A DNA stretch of 64,000 nucleotides from Chitinophagaceae bacterium (GCA_016722465.1 JADKJC010000004.1:62001-126000); one strand, 5' to 3'. Shown: positions 50,060 through 59,817, counted from the first letter of the stretch. The notes: generated by a model from the letters alone, not told the origin. A program made the numbers and translations.

Positions 50060-50917
50060 TCAGCGCTTGAAAATTTTGCCAAACCACAAAGCGCCGTATT
50101 GTTTGGTATAGTAAATGGCAGCAAAGAGGTACCAGCGCAGGTCAGGATAAAATTTCTTCATGAAGGTTGCATGATTTTTTATGGAGGTGGTCCTGATCTT
50201 GATCCATTTGTCTTTGCTTACACTGCCTTTGTGTATGTGCATCACTTTTGCCTGCGGCAGAAAATGTATTTTGTAGCCTAGTTGTTTAAAATCCCAGCAC
50301 CACAAAGTGTCTTCACAATACATAAAGAAATCATCGGATAATTTTTTCTTTGGCAATTGCCCGATGATGGATCTTGGGAACAACATATAAGCGCCCCATA
50401 CCCAATCAACAGCTGCAAAACGCTGATGATCGAAATAATGATGCAGCATCAATGCCTCCCGTTTTGCTTTGGGTAATAATTTATACAACGGGAATATTTC
50501 CAGTAACTCCCAGCTGATGGTTCTGAACCGGCGGCAGGTATGTTGTATCTTTCCATCGGGATATTGCAACTGGCAGCTCACCATACCCACTTCTTTGTGT
50601 GTTTTGATATAATCCAGGCAGATCTTTGGCGCATTGTTGATGAGTTCTGTATCGCTGTTCAGTAATAATAAATATTCACCTGTTGCAGCAGCCACGCCTA
50701 AATTATTGCCGCCCGTGAAACCGGTATTGGTGTGGCTTTTAATAAGACTGATAAAGGGGAATTTTTCTTTGAACAGGTCCGGGTTGCATTCAACCGAAGC
50801 ATTGTCCACCAGGATAATTTCATACTCCACCTCCAGCAACTTCTCTTTAAGAGAGGTGATGCAATTGCAGGTAAGCTGAAAAGTATTATAGTTTATTATG
50901 ACGATTGATAGTTCCAT
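50060..50917 (-). CDS. Family 2 glycosyltransferase
   Basis: 286 residues from the ATG at 50917 (MELSIVIINYNT), 4 nt after the stop of the preceding glycosyltransferase; an in-frame TTG at 50929 would add four residues and overlap. GT-A motifs: IILVDNAS, NTGFTGGNNLGVAAA, the metal-binding LLLNSDTEL and a later DFFMYCEDTLWCWD. The C-terminus is basic and aromatic without a clear transmembrane helix. The type resembles rhamnosyl or other sugar transferases that extend surface polysaccharides on the cytosolic face. It is last in a minus-strand cluster of YfhO, methyltransferase and two GT2 genes. Confidence 0.9.
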   Translation of the reverse strand: MELSIVIINYNTFQLTCNCITSLKEKLLEVEYEIILVDNASVECNPDLFKEKFPFISLIKSHTNTGFTGGNNLGVAAATGEYLLLLNSDTELINNAPKICLDYIKTHKEVGMVSCQLQYPDGKIQHTCRRFRTISWELLEIFPLYKLLPKAKREALMLHHYFDHQRFAAVDWVWGAYMLFPRSIIGQLPKKKLSDDFFMYCEDTLWCWDFKQLGYKIHFLPQAKVMHIHKGSVSKDKWIKIRTTSIKNHATFMKKFYPDLRWYLFAAIYYTKQYGALWFGKIFKR

Positions 50918-50921
50918 GGTT

Positions 50922-51932
50922 TCAGGCAACCTTATAAAAATAAGTTTTGTTGAATAATATTTTGAAAAAGTATTTCAGTAATACAGCAATGTTGGCGATA
51001 TAGTCTTTTACATTCTGCCATTTGAAGGTTGCTTTACTGCCATTGATGAGTTGATCGGTGAGTAAGCAAAAAGCAAATACAGGTATTTCAAAAACATAAG
51101 TGCCAATGATGATCAAATACCATCCAATGCCAAACTGTTTTCTTATCCGTACCATATTGGAAACAATGATCTGCCTGCCTTTCCTGTTCCACAAATTCTT
51201 CCCATTCTCCGATTCTTCTGTATTGTAATAATCTCCACTGGTACCGCCGCCGATGTGTGTCACTTTTGGTTCGGCAAATAAAATAAGCTTTCCCTGCTTG
51301 CGTAACCTGGCACACCATTCTATTTCTTCTGCGTACATGAAAAAGTCTTCATCAAACATGCCGCTGCTTTTTAGCACGTCTGCTTTTACCAGCATGTAAG
51401 CACCCACTACCCAATCCACTTCAATATCCTGCTGCACATGCTGCACACTGGGTATTGTACTTTGTAATTTGTAGCCAAGGTAGCGGATCATCCTGCCAAG
51501 ATAGGGTAGTGGCAGTAGGGTGTTCAAACCGCCTTTTATAAAATGGGCTCCACTGATCTGTGTGGTACCATCCGTGTTCAGCAACTGTACGCCACAGCCA
51601 ACTGCACCCGGATGGTTTTTTAATAATGCAATGCTCTTATCAATTGCTTTATCTAAAATAACCGTATCTGCATTCAGTATCAAAAAATAGTCACCGGTTG
51701 CAATCCTCATGCCTGCATTGTTGGCCCTTGCAAAACCTGCATTGTAGTCCATCTGCAGCCAAACCACTTCGGGATAGGCAGCTAAAATTTTTTCTTTGGC
51801 TCCGTCTTTTGAATCATTGTCCACCACGATGATTTCATAACTGCCTGCGCTGGTTTGCTGCACTATACTTTGTATGCAGTCCATTACCAGTGCAGCCGAT
51901 TTATAATTGATTATGATGATGGATACATCCAT
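50922..51932 (-). CDS. Family 2 glycosyltransferase with C-terminal membrane segments
   Basis: 336 residues. GT-A signatures: VSIIIINYKSA, IIVVDNDSKDGA, NAGFARANNAGMRIA, the DxD-like FLILNADTVIL and DWVVGAYMLVKADVL ... DEDFFMYAEEIEWC. Two hydrophobic stretches near the C-terminus (YLIIIGTYVFEIPVFAF and IANIAVLLKYFFKIL) suggest membrane attachment. It probably adds a sugar to a lipid-linked glycan; donor and acceptor are unknown. It is directly followed by a second GT2 gene and is about 166 bp downstream of the methyltransferase gene. Confidence 0.9.
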   Translation of the reverse strand: MDVSIIIINYKSAALVMDCIQSIVQQTSAGSYEIIVVDNDSKDGAKEKILAAYPEVVWLQMDYNAGFARANNAGMRIATGDYFLILNADTVILDKAIDKSIALLKNHPGAVGCGVQLLNTDGTTQISGAHFIKGGLNTLLPLPYLGRMIRYLGYKLQSTIPSVQHVQQDIEVDWVVGAYMLVKADVLKSSGMFDEDFFMYAEEIEWCARLRKQGKLILFAEPKVTHIGGGTSGDYYNTEESENGKNLWNRKGRQIIVSNMVRIRKQFGIGWYLIIIGTYVFEIPVFAFCLLTDQLINGSKATFKWQNVKDYIANIAVLLKYFFKILFNKTYFYKVA

Positions 51933-52098
51933 GGTTAATTGAAGGTGCCGACATTTACAAATGGTGAAAGGATAATCCCGTTTTTACCCAACAGCAAAAT
52001 TATCTTATTAAAAGCAGCAGCCAATATATTCATGGCAGCAGCACTGTAATGCGTATCCCAGTAACCGGGGGTATATTCCATTCGAAAGCCGGCAGTAT

Positions 52099-52986
52099 TT
52101 ATGATTGCAGCATATTCATTTTTTTCAGGAGGTGCTCACTCCACACGCCGGTAATACAGTCGCAGGTATTGCTGTGCAGGGTTTTATCGGGCGCAATCTG
52201 TTTACCTGCTGTAAAATCATTGATGGCATCAATAAAATCCTGTTGCCCTTTTCCCCTGGTTAATTCAGCAAGCCTGTTCAACTGGTCTTCAGTCATTGAA
52301 GGCTGGCGTTTTTTTATTTCATCTTTTCTTTGTTGCCTGAAATAGGCTTTCTCTCCTTTGTTGTGGATATAAACATGGTACCAACGCATTACCGGGTTGT
52401 GATAATTGGCAGTGGTGGTGGAATAGGTAATGGCTTTGGCATTGTGTTTAAATACCGAAGAGTAAAAATGCGGCAGGCTGTAAATATGTTCAATCACATT
52501 CCGGGAAGCAATAATATCATATTGGATACTGTTGGCTGCTGCATGCTGCGTTACTTCATCAATATCTCCGGTAACATAATCATCAATTTTTATTTCCAAA
52601 GCTTCACATACCAATTGGGCGGTTTGCTGCCAGTCGGGTAAATAATCGTTGTAAACAGTTTTCCTGAAACCCATTCTGCCCGCCAGCATGAACAAGGTAC
52701 CAAGGCCGGCACCATAATCGATAAAACAAATTTCATTTATGGGTTTGCCCGACTTTTTTACCGATTGGTAAATGATATGGGCACTGTTCTGCAAAGAAAA
52801 AAATAACCGCCTGCCAAGATGATGGTTGATAAAATAGTCTTTGAATTCAGCCGCAACCGTAAGTCTGCTTACATCAAAATGGGAAAGCTGCTGATGCAAC
52901 TGACTGGCGCTGGTATTAATGGTTGCTGCCAGCGCATCATTGCCCTTTAAAAAAATAAACTCACTGCCTTCAATATCCTTAGCCAT
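52099..52986 (-). CDS. Putative class I SAM-dependent methyltransferase
   Basis: The frame opens at 53031 inside the upstream YfhO gene. The ATG at 52986 (MAKDIEGSEFIFLKG) overlaps the YfhO stop by 8 nt, a typical translational-coupling arrangement, giving 295 residues. Motif I is FIDYGAGLGTLFMLAG; further along NDYLPDWQQTAQLVCEALEI and DIIASRNVIEHIY fit the acidic and post motifs of a Rossmann methyltransferase. The C-terminal helical part (RKDEIKKRQPSMTEDQLNRL) is unusual and has no name I can give. The substrate is probably a glycan or lipid intermediate, judged only from the neighbours. Confidence 0.75.
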   Translation of the reverse strand: MAKDIEGSEFIFLKGNDALAATINTSASQLHQQLSHFDVSRLTVAAEFKDYFINHHLGRRLFFSLQNSAHIIYQSVKKSGKPINEICFIDYGAGLGTLFMLAGRMGFRKTVYNDYLPDWQQTAQLVCEALEIKIDDYVTGDIDEVTQHAAANSIQYDIIASRNVIEHIYSLPHFYSSVFKHNAKAITYSTTTANYHNPVMRWYHVYIHNKGEKAYFRQQRKDEIKKRQPSMTEDQLNRLAELTRGKGQQDFIDAINDFTAGKQIAPDKTLHSNTCDCITGVWSEHLLKKMNMLQS

Positions 52987-55621
52987 TCCCTTCTTTTTTG
53001 TTGCTGCTGTTTTTAAAACTATACACTGCAAATCCTATCAGCAATGCAAACAGGAACCAGCCAGTATACTTCGATACATTGTAGCTGGTAGTGAATACCT
53101 TCGATTCAAATTTAAACTCAATGCTGTGTTTGCCGGCAGGTAGTACCAATGCCCTCAGTACATAGTTTGCTTTAGCTATGGGTACTTCCCTGCCATCAAT
53201 GGTAGCTTTCCAGTCTTTGTAAAATATTTCGCTGAATACGGCCAGGTTGGCACTGCTGCTGTTGCTTTCATATTTGATGGACATATTATCAAAGCTGGTT
53301 TGCTTAATGGTGGCAGCACTGTCGGGAGCAACAAAATCCTTCACGATGGCCTTAAAACTTTCATCAACCACAGCAGTGTCTTTTGGATTGAAATTGTCCA
53401 GCGCTTTCATTTCTTCTACAGGGCCATGAACAAACTTTGCGGCTTTTACAAACCAGCAATTGCCCAATGCTTCGCTGTTAGGGAATGCCGTGCTGCTTTT
53501 CCCGTCGGGTGATCTTTGTACAATGAATTTTGCATTCAGCATGTTGAGCACACCGGGATTTAATTTTCCGTTCAGCTGGTGTGTGGCAAGATCATCATAG
53601 ATGCCGATCTTGGCCGGGTGGTAACCACCAATGGATTTGTGGAAGTAAGAAGGTTTGGAATCCTGGAATGGATCGCCGCCACTCATGTCAAATACACGGT
53701 AGTTAGGATCATTGCCTGCCATTGAAAATATTTTTTTATCAGCAGCACTTTCTGAAAATTCGTTGGAGGCATATTTGTCCGCCGATTCAAAACTCTTTTC
53801 ATTTATATAGTGCATACCAACCGGCAGCAAGTCAATCAGTACCAGCAATGGTAAGCCAATCAGCAACACAATACTGTTGATCTTTTTTGAGATGAACAAT
53901 CCCATTAAACCAACTGTGAGTAACACAAATACCAGTGCTTTTAAAATATCAGCCCTGAATAATCCTTCCCTGTCTGTACGCAATGCATTCAGCAGATCTT
54001 TGGCAACTTTTGTATCGCCCTTTGTCTGGTACACAAAATCTTCATACACCTGGTTGTCGGTAAGTGGTTGGTATTTCTCATTGATCTGTTGTAATTTTTC
54101 ATTGGTGCTGCTGTCCTGTCTTGCAAATGCAGCATTGAATTCTCTTGTTCTTTCTTTGTTCTCTTTGCTGTAGTCAAAACTAAAATACAAAGCGCCTGCA
54201 ATGACAAAAATTACTCCCATCGCAATCGCAGCCAGTTTTAATTTTTTTATGCCATCCGTAAAATCGCCGTCTGTTATTTTTTGCACCGCCATCACACCCA
54301 GCATCGGGAATAAGAATTGTGGTATTACCAATGCCATCTCGGGCGTACGGAATTTATTATACAAGGGCAGGTGATCAAAAAGGAAGTTGTTTAACCCCGG
54401 CAGATTTTTCCCCATTGCCAGCAGTATGCCTACGATGCTTGCAGAAAGCATCCACCATTTGTGTTTATCATTTAAAAAGAACATGCCTAAAACAAAAAGA
54501 CAGCAGGTAACAGCGCCGATGTATGCTGCCCCGGTTGTTCCCGGCTTATCCCCCCAGTACAGCCTGGTGGATAAGTTCAACGAAAGATTCGTTGCCTGGT
54601 CTTCCGGTACATTCAGTTTTTCGGTGAGGTACGTAGTTATATTAGATGATTCGCCCAGTTTTGGAAATACATTGTATTCCCCATCCCGCTGCGATACATA
54701 AGCGCCAATGCCATTTACTGCAGGGAACATCAAATTGAATCCTTCTGATTTTGTATTGCTCCACTGGAATGCATATTCCCTGGATAGCCCGGTCGTTTTA
54801 TCGGTGCCATTTTTTGTGTCACCTGCTTTGGCATCCATTACCAGTTGCCCGCCACGTTTTGAATCCTTGGCATAGTCATACACCGGAAAGATGATGATGG
54901 CATTGGTCATAATGCCGATCACTGCAGCAATGGCTGCCAGCGACAACGCTTTGCCGGTATGTAAAAATGCGCCTTCCCTGATCCATCTTGCCAAATAAAA
55001 AACCGTCATGATGGCAATGATCAAAAACAGGTAATAACTGATCTGCTGATGATTTTGCTCCAGGTGCAGGGTGGTGAATAATGCGGTGAGTACAAAGCCG
55101 GAGATGTAATTTTTTTCAAACAGCAATATGATGGAACCCAGCAGGGCAGGGGCATAGGCCATTGCCAGCAACTTGGTATCGTGGCCCGCTACTACAAGGA
55201 TGGGATTGTAGGTACTGTAAGCAAAAGCAAGGCTTGCAAAGATGGCCACATACGGTTTGATGCGTACACACATACAGAATATGTAAAAACAGATACAGCT
55301 TAAAAAGAAAAAGTTGAGCGGCTTGGGCAGCCATAGTTGCATGGCTTTGTTGATGTATTCAAAAGGAGAAGCAGGCCCATCGAAAATAATATTGTATGCC
55401 GGCATACCACTGAACATACTGCTGATCCACAGTGGATATACACCATGTTGCTGCTTGTACAGTTCACTCTGGTGCTTCATACTCTCCACGGCTGTAACAT
55501 CGCTTTGCTGAAGCACAACGCCACTTTCCAGTGCAGGCTTGCAGAATATCACGGCAACAATTAAAAATACTGCCACGGCAATAAGGTGGGGCGCTATGTT
55601 TTTAAAACTGAAATTTTTCAT
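52979..55621 (-). CDS. YfhO-family polytopic membrane protein
   Basis: 880 residues with about twelve membrane segments, a first loop YPLWISSMFSGMPAYN that matches the family, a large central soluble region (~480-560, KENKERTREFNAAFARQD) and a C-terminal beta-rich domain (ASSSANLAVFSEIFYKDWKATIDG, then VLPAGKHSIEFKFES) before a last helix. That YKDWKATIDG / PAGKHSIEF ending is shared by Bacteroidota YfhO proteins. The role is likely membrane glycosylation of an envelope polymer or export of a lipid-linked sugar; not proven. It heads a minus-strand cluster with a methyltransferase and two GT2 genes. Confidence 0.85.
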   Translation of the reverse strand: MKNFSFKNIAPHLIAVAVFLIVAVIFCKPALESGVVLQQSDVTAVESMKHQSELYKQQHGVYPLWISSMFSGMPAYNIIFDGPASPFEYINKAMQLWLPKPLNFFFLSCICFYIFCMCVRIKPYVAIFASLAFAYSTYNPILVVAGHDTKLLAMAYAPALLGSIILLFEKNYISGFVLTALFTTLHLEQNHQQISYYLFLIIAIMTVFYLARWIREGAFLHTGKALSLAAIAAVIGIMTNAIIIFPVYDYAKDSKRGGQLVMDAKAGDTKNGTDKTTGLSREYAFQWSNTKSEGFNLMFPAVNGIGAYVSQRDGEYNVFPKLGESSNITTYLTEKLNVPEDQATNLSLNLSTRLYWGDKPGTTGAAYIGAVTCCLFVLGMFFLNDKHKWWMLSASIVGILLAMGKNLPGLNNFLFDHLPLYNKFRTPEMALVIPQFLFPMLGVMAVQKITDGDFTDGIKKLKLAAIAMGVIFVIAGALYFSFDYSKENKERTREFNAAFARQDSSTNEKLQQINEKYQPLTDNQVYEDFVYQTKGDTKVAKDLLNALRTDREGLFRADILKALVFVLLTVGLMGLFISKKINSIVLLIGLPLLVLIDLLPVGMHYINEKSFESADKYASNEFSESAADKKIFSMAGNDPNYRVFDMSGGDPFQDSKPSYFHKSIGGYHPAKIGIYDDLATHQLNGKLNPGVLNMLNAKFIVQRSPDGKSSTAFPNSEALGNCWFVKAAKFVHGPVEEMKALDNFNPKDTAVVDESFKAIVKDFVAPDSAATIKQTSFDNMSIKYESNSSSANLAVFSEIFYKDWKATIDGREVPIAKANYVLRALVLPAGKHSIEFKFESKVFTTSYNVSKYTGWFLFALLIGFAVYSFKNSSNKKEGNG

Positions 55622-55922
55622 GTAAGGCGTTTAATAAGGCGGCAAATTAACTGAAATATATTGAGTAAAAAAGGGGGGCCCAAAGATTGCTGTATGTACA
55701 TCTTTTAAGTGCTGGTATCGGTTTTATCGCTTTGTTTCAGTCTTGCAGCACTTACCCGGCAATGCCGCAGGTATATACCCTTAAAAAATCTTGTAAGGAA
55801 ATAATATCCAAAACAGGAGGAGTACTCAAAAGAATGCATGATATTTATTTTGCTGGTTCTTTTTTATTACACCCGTAACCTTTCTGGGTTTATTGTTAAA
55901 GCTAATTTGCCTAATTTTAAAA
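55622..55922. other. Intergenic region between divergent genes
   Basis: 301 bp. It should hold the promoters of the YfhO cluster and the esterase; TTAATTTG at about 55643-55650 on the minus strand is a one-mismatch -7 candidate. A 63-codon open frame at 55687-55878 has no signal of being real. Confidence 0.4.
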
Positions 55923-57386
55923 ATGCCTTTTAAAATAAAAAGACTATTAAGCAGGTGCTTATTTTTTATGACAGTATTTGCATTTACCTGCAATTGCTGT
56001 TATGCACAGCTATATACGCTCCGGCAATACCCAATCAAAAAAGAAGCGGCTGTTACAGCCGGCTCTGCAATTAATTATTGCGGCAGAATGGATACCATCA
56101 ACATAAATATTTATAAACCTGTTGGCGACAATAACCTCAAAAGACCGGTAGCTGTTTTTGCACATGGAGGAGCATTTTCTTCTGCAATTAATGCCGGGGA
56201 TTCAGACATGACTGTTTTTGCACAGGAATTTGCACGCCGTGGTTATGTAGGCGTTTCCATCGATTACCGGGAAGGATTTCATTTGTACCCCTTTGCGCAA
56301 GGATTGCCGGCGCCAGCAGGTACTGATGCTGCCACCATTGACTTGTACAATTCTTATGATGGAGGCGTTTTTGCTGCAGATACTGCCGAATTTATCAGGG
56401 CAGCATACCGGGCACAGCAGGATATGAAAGGCGTGATAAGATTCCTGAAAAGCCGCAGCTTGCAGGACAGCAGCAGCAATTGTAAATATTTTACCGGTGG
56501 TTTCAGTGCTGGTGCCATCACAGCCCTTTCCGCTGCATTTACGGATGTTGCTTTAGAAAAACCGCCAGCTACCGGGCAATTGCCAAATGCCGTTAATCCC
56601 AACTGGCAGAACAATGCTTTTCAAACACCGGGCCCTGCAAACAAAGATGATGCTGATTACCGCAGCCATAACCCTTTGCCCTTTAATTATGATGCAGCAA
56701 CCTGTTACCAGCGGCCTGATCTTGGGAACATTAACGGCAACATGAATATTACCAGTGGTTATGATGAAAAAATACTGGGTGTTGTGGCAATGTCGGGTGC
56801 CATTATGGATACTACCTTGTTCGATCAGTTTGTAAACAGGCCCGCTATTTATTTGTACCATGTGCCGGGGGATGAAATGGTACCTTTTAATACAGGGCAT
56901 CCTCTTCATGCACTTGGTAATACGTTTTCGCCATCTCCTTCCGCCTATGCACCATTGGTGTATGGCAGCAACTGGATATGGAACAAACTGAACCGCATCA
57001 GCTATCCTGCACCCAAACGGAAATTGTTTTACACCGATCCGCTGCCTCCTTCCACATCGCCCCATAATATTTTGCCTGATCTGCTGCCGCTATGTGATTC
57101 TGTTGCATTGTTCTTCAGCGAAGTATTGCAGGCAAATGCCAGCTGCACACCAGAGTTTACAGATACTTTTACTTTTAATGGTAATGGCAACTGGAATGTG
57201 CCTGCGAATTGGTTAAACAACAGGGTCCCTGTATCCCCTGTTTCAGCTGCCGTGCATATTATTATCAGTCCACAGACTGGCGGTAGTTGCATTTTGAATG
57301 TACCGGTAACCATCAGCAGCACTGCTCAACTCACTGTAGTGCCCGGGGCCATATTCAACATCTCGGGCAACCTGGTTGTGCAATGA
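55923..57386 (+). CDS. Secreted alpha/beta-hydrolase (esterase) fused to a surface-protein module
   Basis: The frame opens at 55893; the ATG at 55923 (MPFKIKRLLSRCLFFMTVFAF, cleavage near CYAQ) opens a good signal peptide, giving 487 residues. The hydrolase half shows the oxyanion HGGAFSS, the nucleophile in GGFSAGAITAL, an aspartate in HVPGDEMVPFN and a histidine candidate in STSPHNILP, fitting a carboxylesterase/lipase of the dienelactone or BD-FAE type. The last ~70 residues (FTFNGNGNWNVPANWLNN ... GAIFNISGNLVVQ) resemble the NW..NW solenoid module of the giant T9SS proteins in this window, but there is no terminal sorting domain. It is expected outside the cytoplasm. It converges on the receptor gene, 10 bp apart. 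Confidence 0.85.
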   Translation: MPFKIKRLLSRCLFFMTVFAFTCNCCYAQLYTLRQYPIKKEAAVTAGSAINYCGRMDTININIYKPVGDNNLKRPVAVFAHGGAFSSAINAGDSDMTVFAQEFARRGYVGVSIDYREGFHLYPFAQGLPAPAGTDAATIDLYNSYDGGVFAADTAEFIRAAYRAQQDMKGVIRFLKSRSLQDSSSNCKYFTGGFSAGAITALSAAFTDVALEKPPATGQLPNAVNPNWQNNAFQTPGPANKDDADYRSHNPLPFNYDAATCYQRPDLGNINGNMNITSGYDEKILGVVAMSGAIMDTTLFDQFVNRPAIYLYHVPGDEMVPFNTGHPLHALGNTFSPSPSAYAPLVYGSNWIWNKLNRISYPAPKRKLFYTDPLPPSTSPHNILPDLLPLCDSVALFFSEVLQANASCTPEFTDTFTFNGNGNWNVPANWLNNRVPVSPVSAAVHIIISPQTGGSCILNVPVTISSTAQLTVVPGAIFNISGNLVVQ

Positions 57387-57396
57387 TGAATTTTAT

Positions 57397-59555
57397 TTAC
57401 AACCTCACATTCACTCCCACCATTAAATTAAATGGTGCCATCGGGAAGTAAAAATTCTCTGTAGCTACAGCACCCCCATATACATAACTAAATGAATAAC
57501 CATTGGCTTCATACTTTTTATTAAATACATTGTTGAGTTGTACAATGATATTGGTGGCCTTGAATATTTTATGCGCTATCAAATAACTCAGGCGTACATC
57601 CTGTAAAAAATAAGGATCAAGGCTGCGACTTTTTTGAGAAGTATTGTCGAGGTATTGCCTGCCCACATATTTACTGATCACACTGATCTCCGCATTTTTA
57701 ACAGGGATAAAATTAATACTGCCTCCACCCGTAAGTGATGGCGAAAATGAAATATCGGTTGACCTGTAAAAGTTATTTTTTGTGCCACCATTATCATAAT
57801 CATCAATCAGCTCAGTATAATTGCTGATCTTGTTTTTACTCAGGGTAACATTGGCCGCAATGTTTACATCGTTCGAAATTTCTAGCCTGCCCTGCAACTC
57901 AAGCCCCAGCCTGTAACTGTTGGGCACATTGGTTCTCGTATAGGCACCCACATCATTGATGTTACCGATCAGCACCAGTTGGTTGTGGTAATTCATGTAA
58001 TACACATTGGCACTGTAAAATGAATTTTTCCTGCGCCTTTCAATACCCAGTTCAATATCCTGCAACAGTTCTGATTTTGGCTGGCTGCTCACACTTTCAA
58101 AATCATCCCTGTTGGGTTCATGGCTGGCAACCGCATAAGATGCATAGGCCATCCAGTCGCTTTTAGTATAGGTTAATCCAAACTTCGGATTGAAGAAGCC
58201 ATAGCTTTTGTTGATGATGATATTGGGATTATCCCTGAAGCCATTGATGTTGTACCCGATGTTCCTGTATTGGATGTCAAAATAACTTTGCCAGCGTGGA
58301 TTCCATTGTTCGGTCCACTTCGTAAACAATGAAAAATCTTTTTTGAATGCAGTAAGATTATACCAGCGGTAGTTTTCCGGCACAGCCTTGTGTACCTGTG
58401 CCCAGATGATATCGCCATAATGTTTGCCATCATATTTATTCCATCCGCCACCTGCGGTGAACTGTGTTTTGTTTTTTGATGCTGTATGGAAAAGATCGTT
58501 CCGTAAAAATTATTATCCAGCCAAAGCCTGCGTACAAGGTCGGTGCTGCTGATGGTATTGCTGCCATCAACATATTCTGTAAGGCCATAGTTAAGCAATT
58601 CAGCAGCTGCTTTATATTGTTCGTAAAAGCCTTTTCCTTTTGTAAGAAATACCGCCGCATTTGTTTTCCAGTACGGATTGAATTGATGGTTGTAAAAAAA
58701 CTGGTAATGGGTTTGTGTGTAATCGTCCACCTCATTATCATAAGGCTTTCCGGGTTTGTCAGTGCCGGCAGAATTATAGGTCCTGTTTGTTTTTAAATAA
58801 CTTTCCGGCACACCATTCCATGCCTGGTAGGTTTTTTCTTTGCCTGAAAAAATATTTACCCGGAAAGAATTTTTTTCATCCGTCCAGGCGGTGCTAAAAT
58901 AAAATGATCGCAGTGCAGTCTTTGCCCGGTCGATATAACCATCGCTGCTGATATTGCTCAGCCTGCCATCAATGGTAACATGTTTGCCGATAAGCCCGCT
59001 GCCAACTTTGAATGTGTTCTTCCATGTATTGTAAGAGCCGTAACTGTTGTTGACTTCCGAATAAAAGTTTTTATTCAGTTCGTTGGTGGCAAGGTTAATG
59101 CTGGCACCAAATGCACCGGCGCCATTGCTGCTGGTACCCACGCCCCGCTGTACCTGTATGCTGTTGGCCGAAGATGCAAAATCGGGCAGGTCAACAAAAA
59201 AAGTTCCCTGGCTTTCGGCATCATTGTAAGGGATACCGTTCAGCGTTACGTTAATTCTGGTTGCATCGGTGCCACGGATGCGGATGCCGGTGTAACCCAC
59301 GCCATTGCCGGCATCTGAATTGGCTACTACCGAAGGCAATTGGCTTAGTATCAATGGCAGGTCCTGCCCCAGATTCACTTTCTCAATTTCTTTTTGAGTA
59401 ATAGTTGTTTTGGCAAACGGTGCTTTATCAGCAGCCCTGATGGCCAGCACCTCCACCGGTTTCAGGTAGGCCGTATCGTTGAATGGTTTGGTGGTTTGCG
59501 CCATTCCAGGTACGGCACAGGCAAACAGCAAAACGCTCACTGATGTCTTTTTCAT
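57397..59555 (-). CDS. TonB-dependent outer-membrane receptor under TPP riboswitch control; one frameshift
   Basis: A ~719-residue receptor with signal peptide MKKTSVSVLLFACAVPGMAQ. The plug domain is clear (VEVLAIRAADKAPFAK as TonB-box region, IRIRGTDATRINVTLNGIP, VQRGVGTSSNGAGAFG), and the barrel ends in FYFPMAPFNLMVGVNVRL. The frame breaks at the run of six T (A6 on the coding strand) at 58472-58477; one more A gives QHQKNKTQFTAGGGWNKYDG and joins both halves. A TPP riboswitch just upstream implies uptake of thiamine or a thiamine precursor when TPP is low, as in the OMP-thi receptors of other Bacteroidota. No PnuT or thiamine kinase gene lies next to it. The break may be a homopolymer read error rather than loss of the gene. 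Confidence 0.85.
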
Positions 59556-59627
59556 TACAATAAATATTTTAGCTGAACACCGGGCCCTTTTTTGAAAAGG
59601 CTTTAGATCCCATTGAGAGGGATGTGC

Positions 59628-59735
59628 ATTTCTTCCTACGCAGGTATTATCCTGTTCAGGTTAACGGGTTTGATCTCAGCGAAAGTTGTCATGTTGAGCT
59701 TGTCGAAACACAACAACTTAAGCACCCCGGAAATT
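59628..59735 (-). promoter_or_regulatory. TPP (thi-box) riboswitch
   Basis: Read on the minus strand: CCGGGGTGCT, then a long P3 arm, then GCTGAGA, AAACCCGT, CCTGAACAGGATAATACCTG and CGTAGGAAG, which is the conserved TPP aptamer order. P1 can close by TTCC/GGAA. It lies 73 bp before the TonB receptor start. A small hairpin (ATCCC/GGGAT, 59605-59623) between aptamer and gene could be part of the expression platform. High TPP should switch the receptor off. Confidence 0.93.
59681..59720 (-). repeat. Palindromic dispersed repeat forming the riboswitch P3 arm
   Basis: The variable P3 arm holds TTTCGACAAGCTCAACATGA between AAGTTGT and ACAACTT, which pair. The inner sequence matches the TCGACAAGCTCA type of repeat that is very common between genes in Bacteroidota. 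Confidence 0.6.
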
Positions 59736-59809
59736 CAGACGGTTAAAAGAGCGATTCGATTGCAAATGTATGCCTGTTTAAAAGAATTTTCCAAATAATG
59801 TGTAACATT

Positions 59810-59817
59810 TAGTTTTG
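59810..59817 (+). promoter_or_regulatory. Candidate -7 box of the first DUF2807 gene
   Basis: TAGTTTTG matches TAnnTTTG exactly and ends 28 bp before the ATG. No strong -33 element at the preferred spacing. Confidence 0.45.

Noticed and set aside
55687..55878. 63-codon open frame upstream of the esterase
   Set aside because: No homology or start signal that I can recognise; it lies in a likely promoter region.
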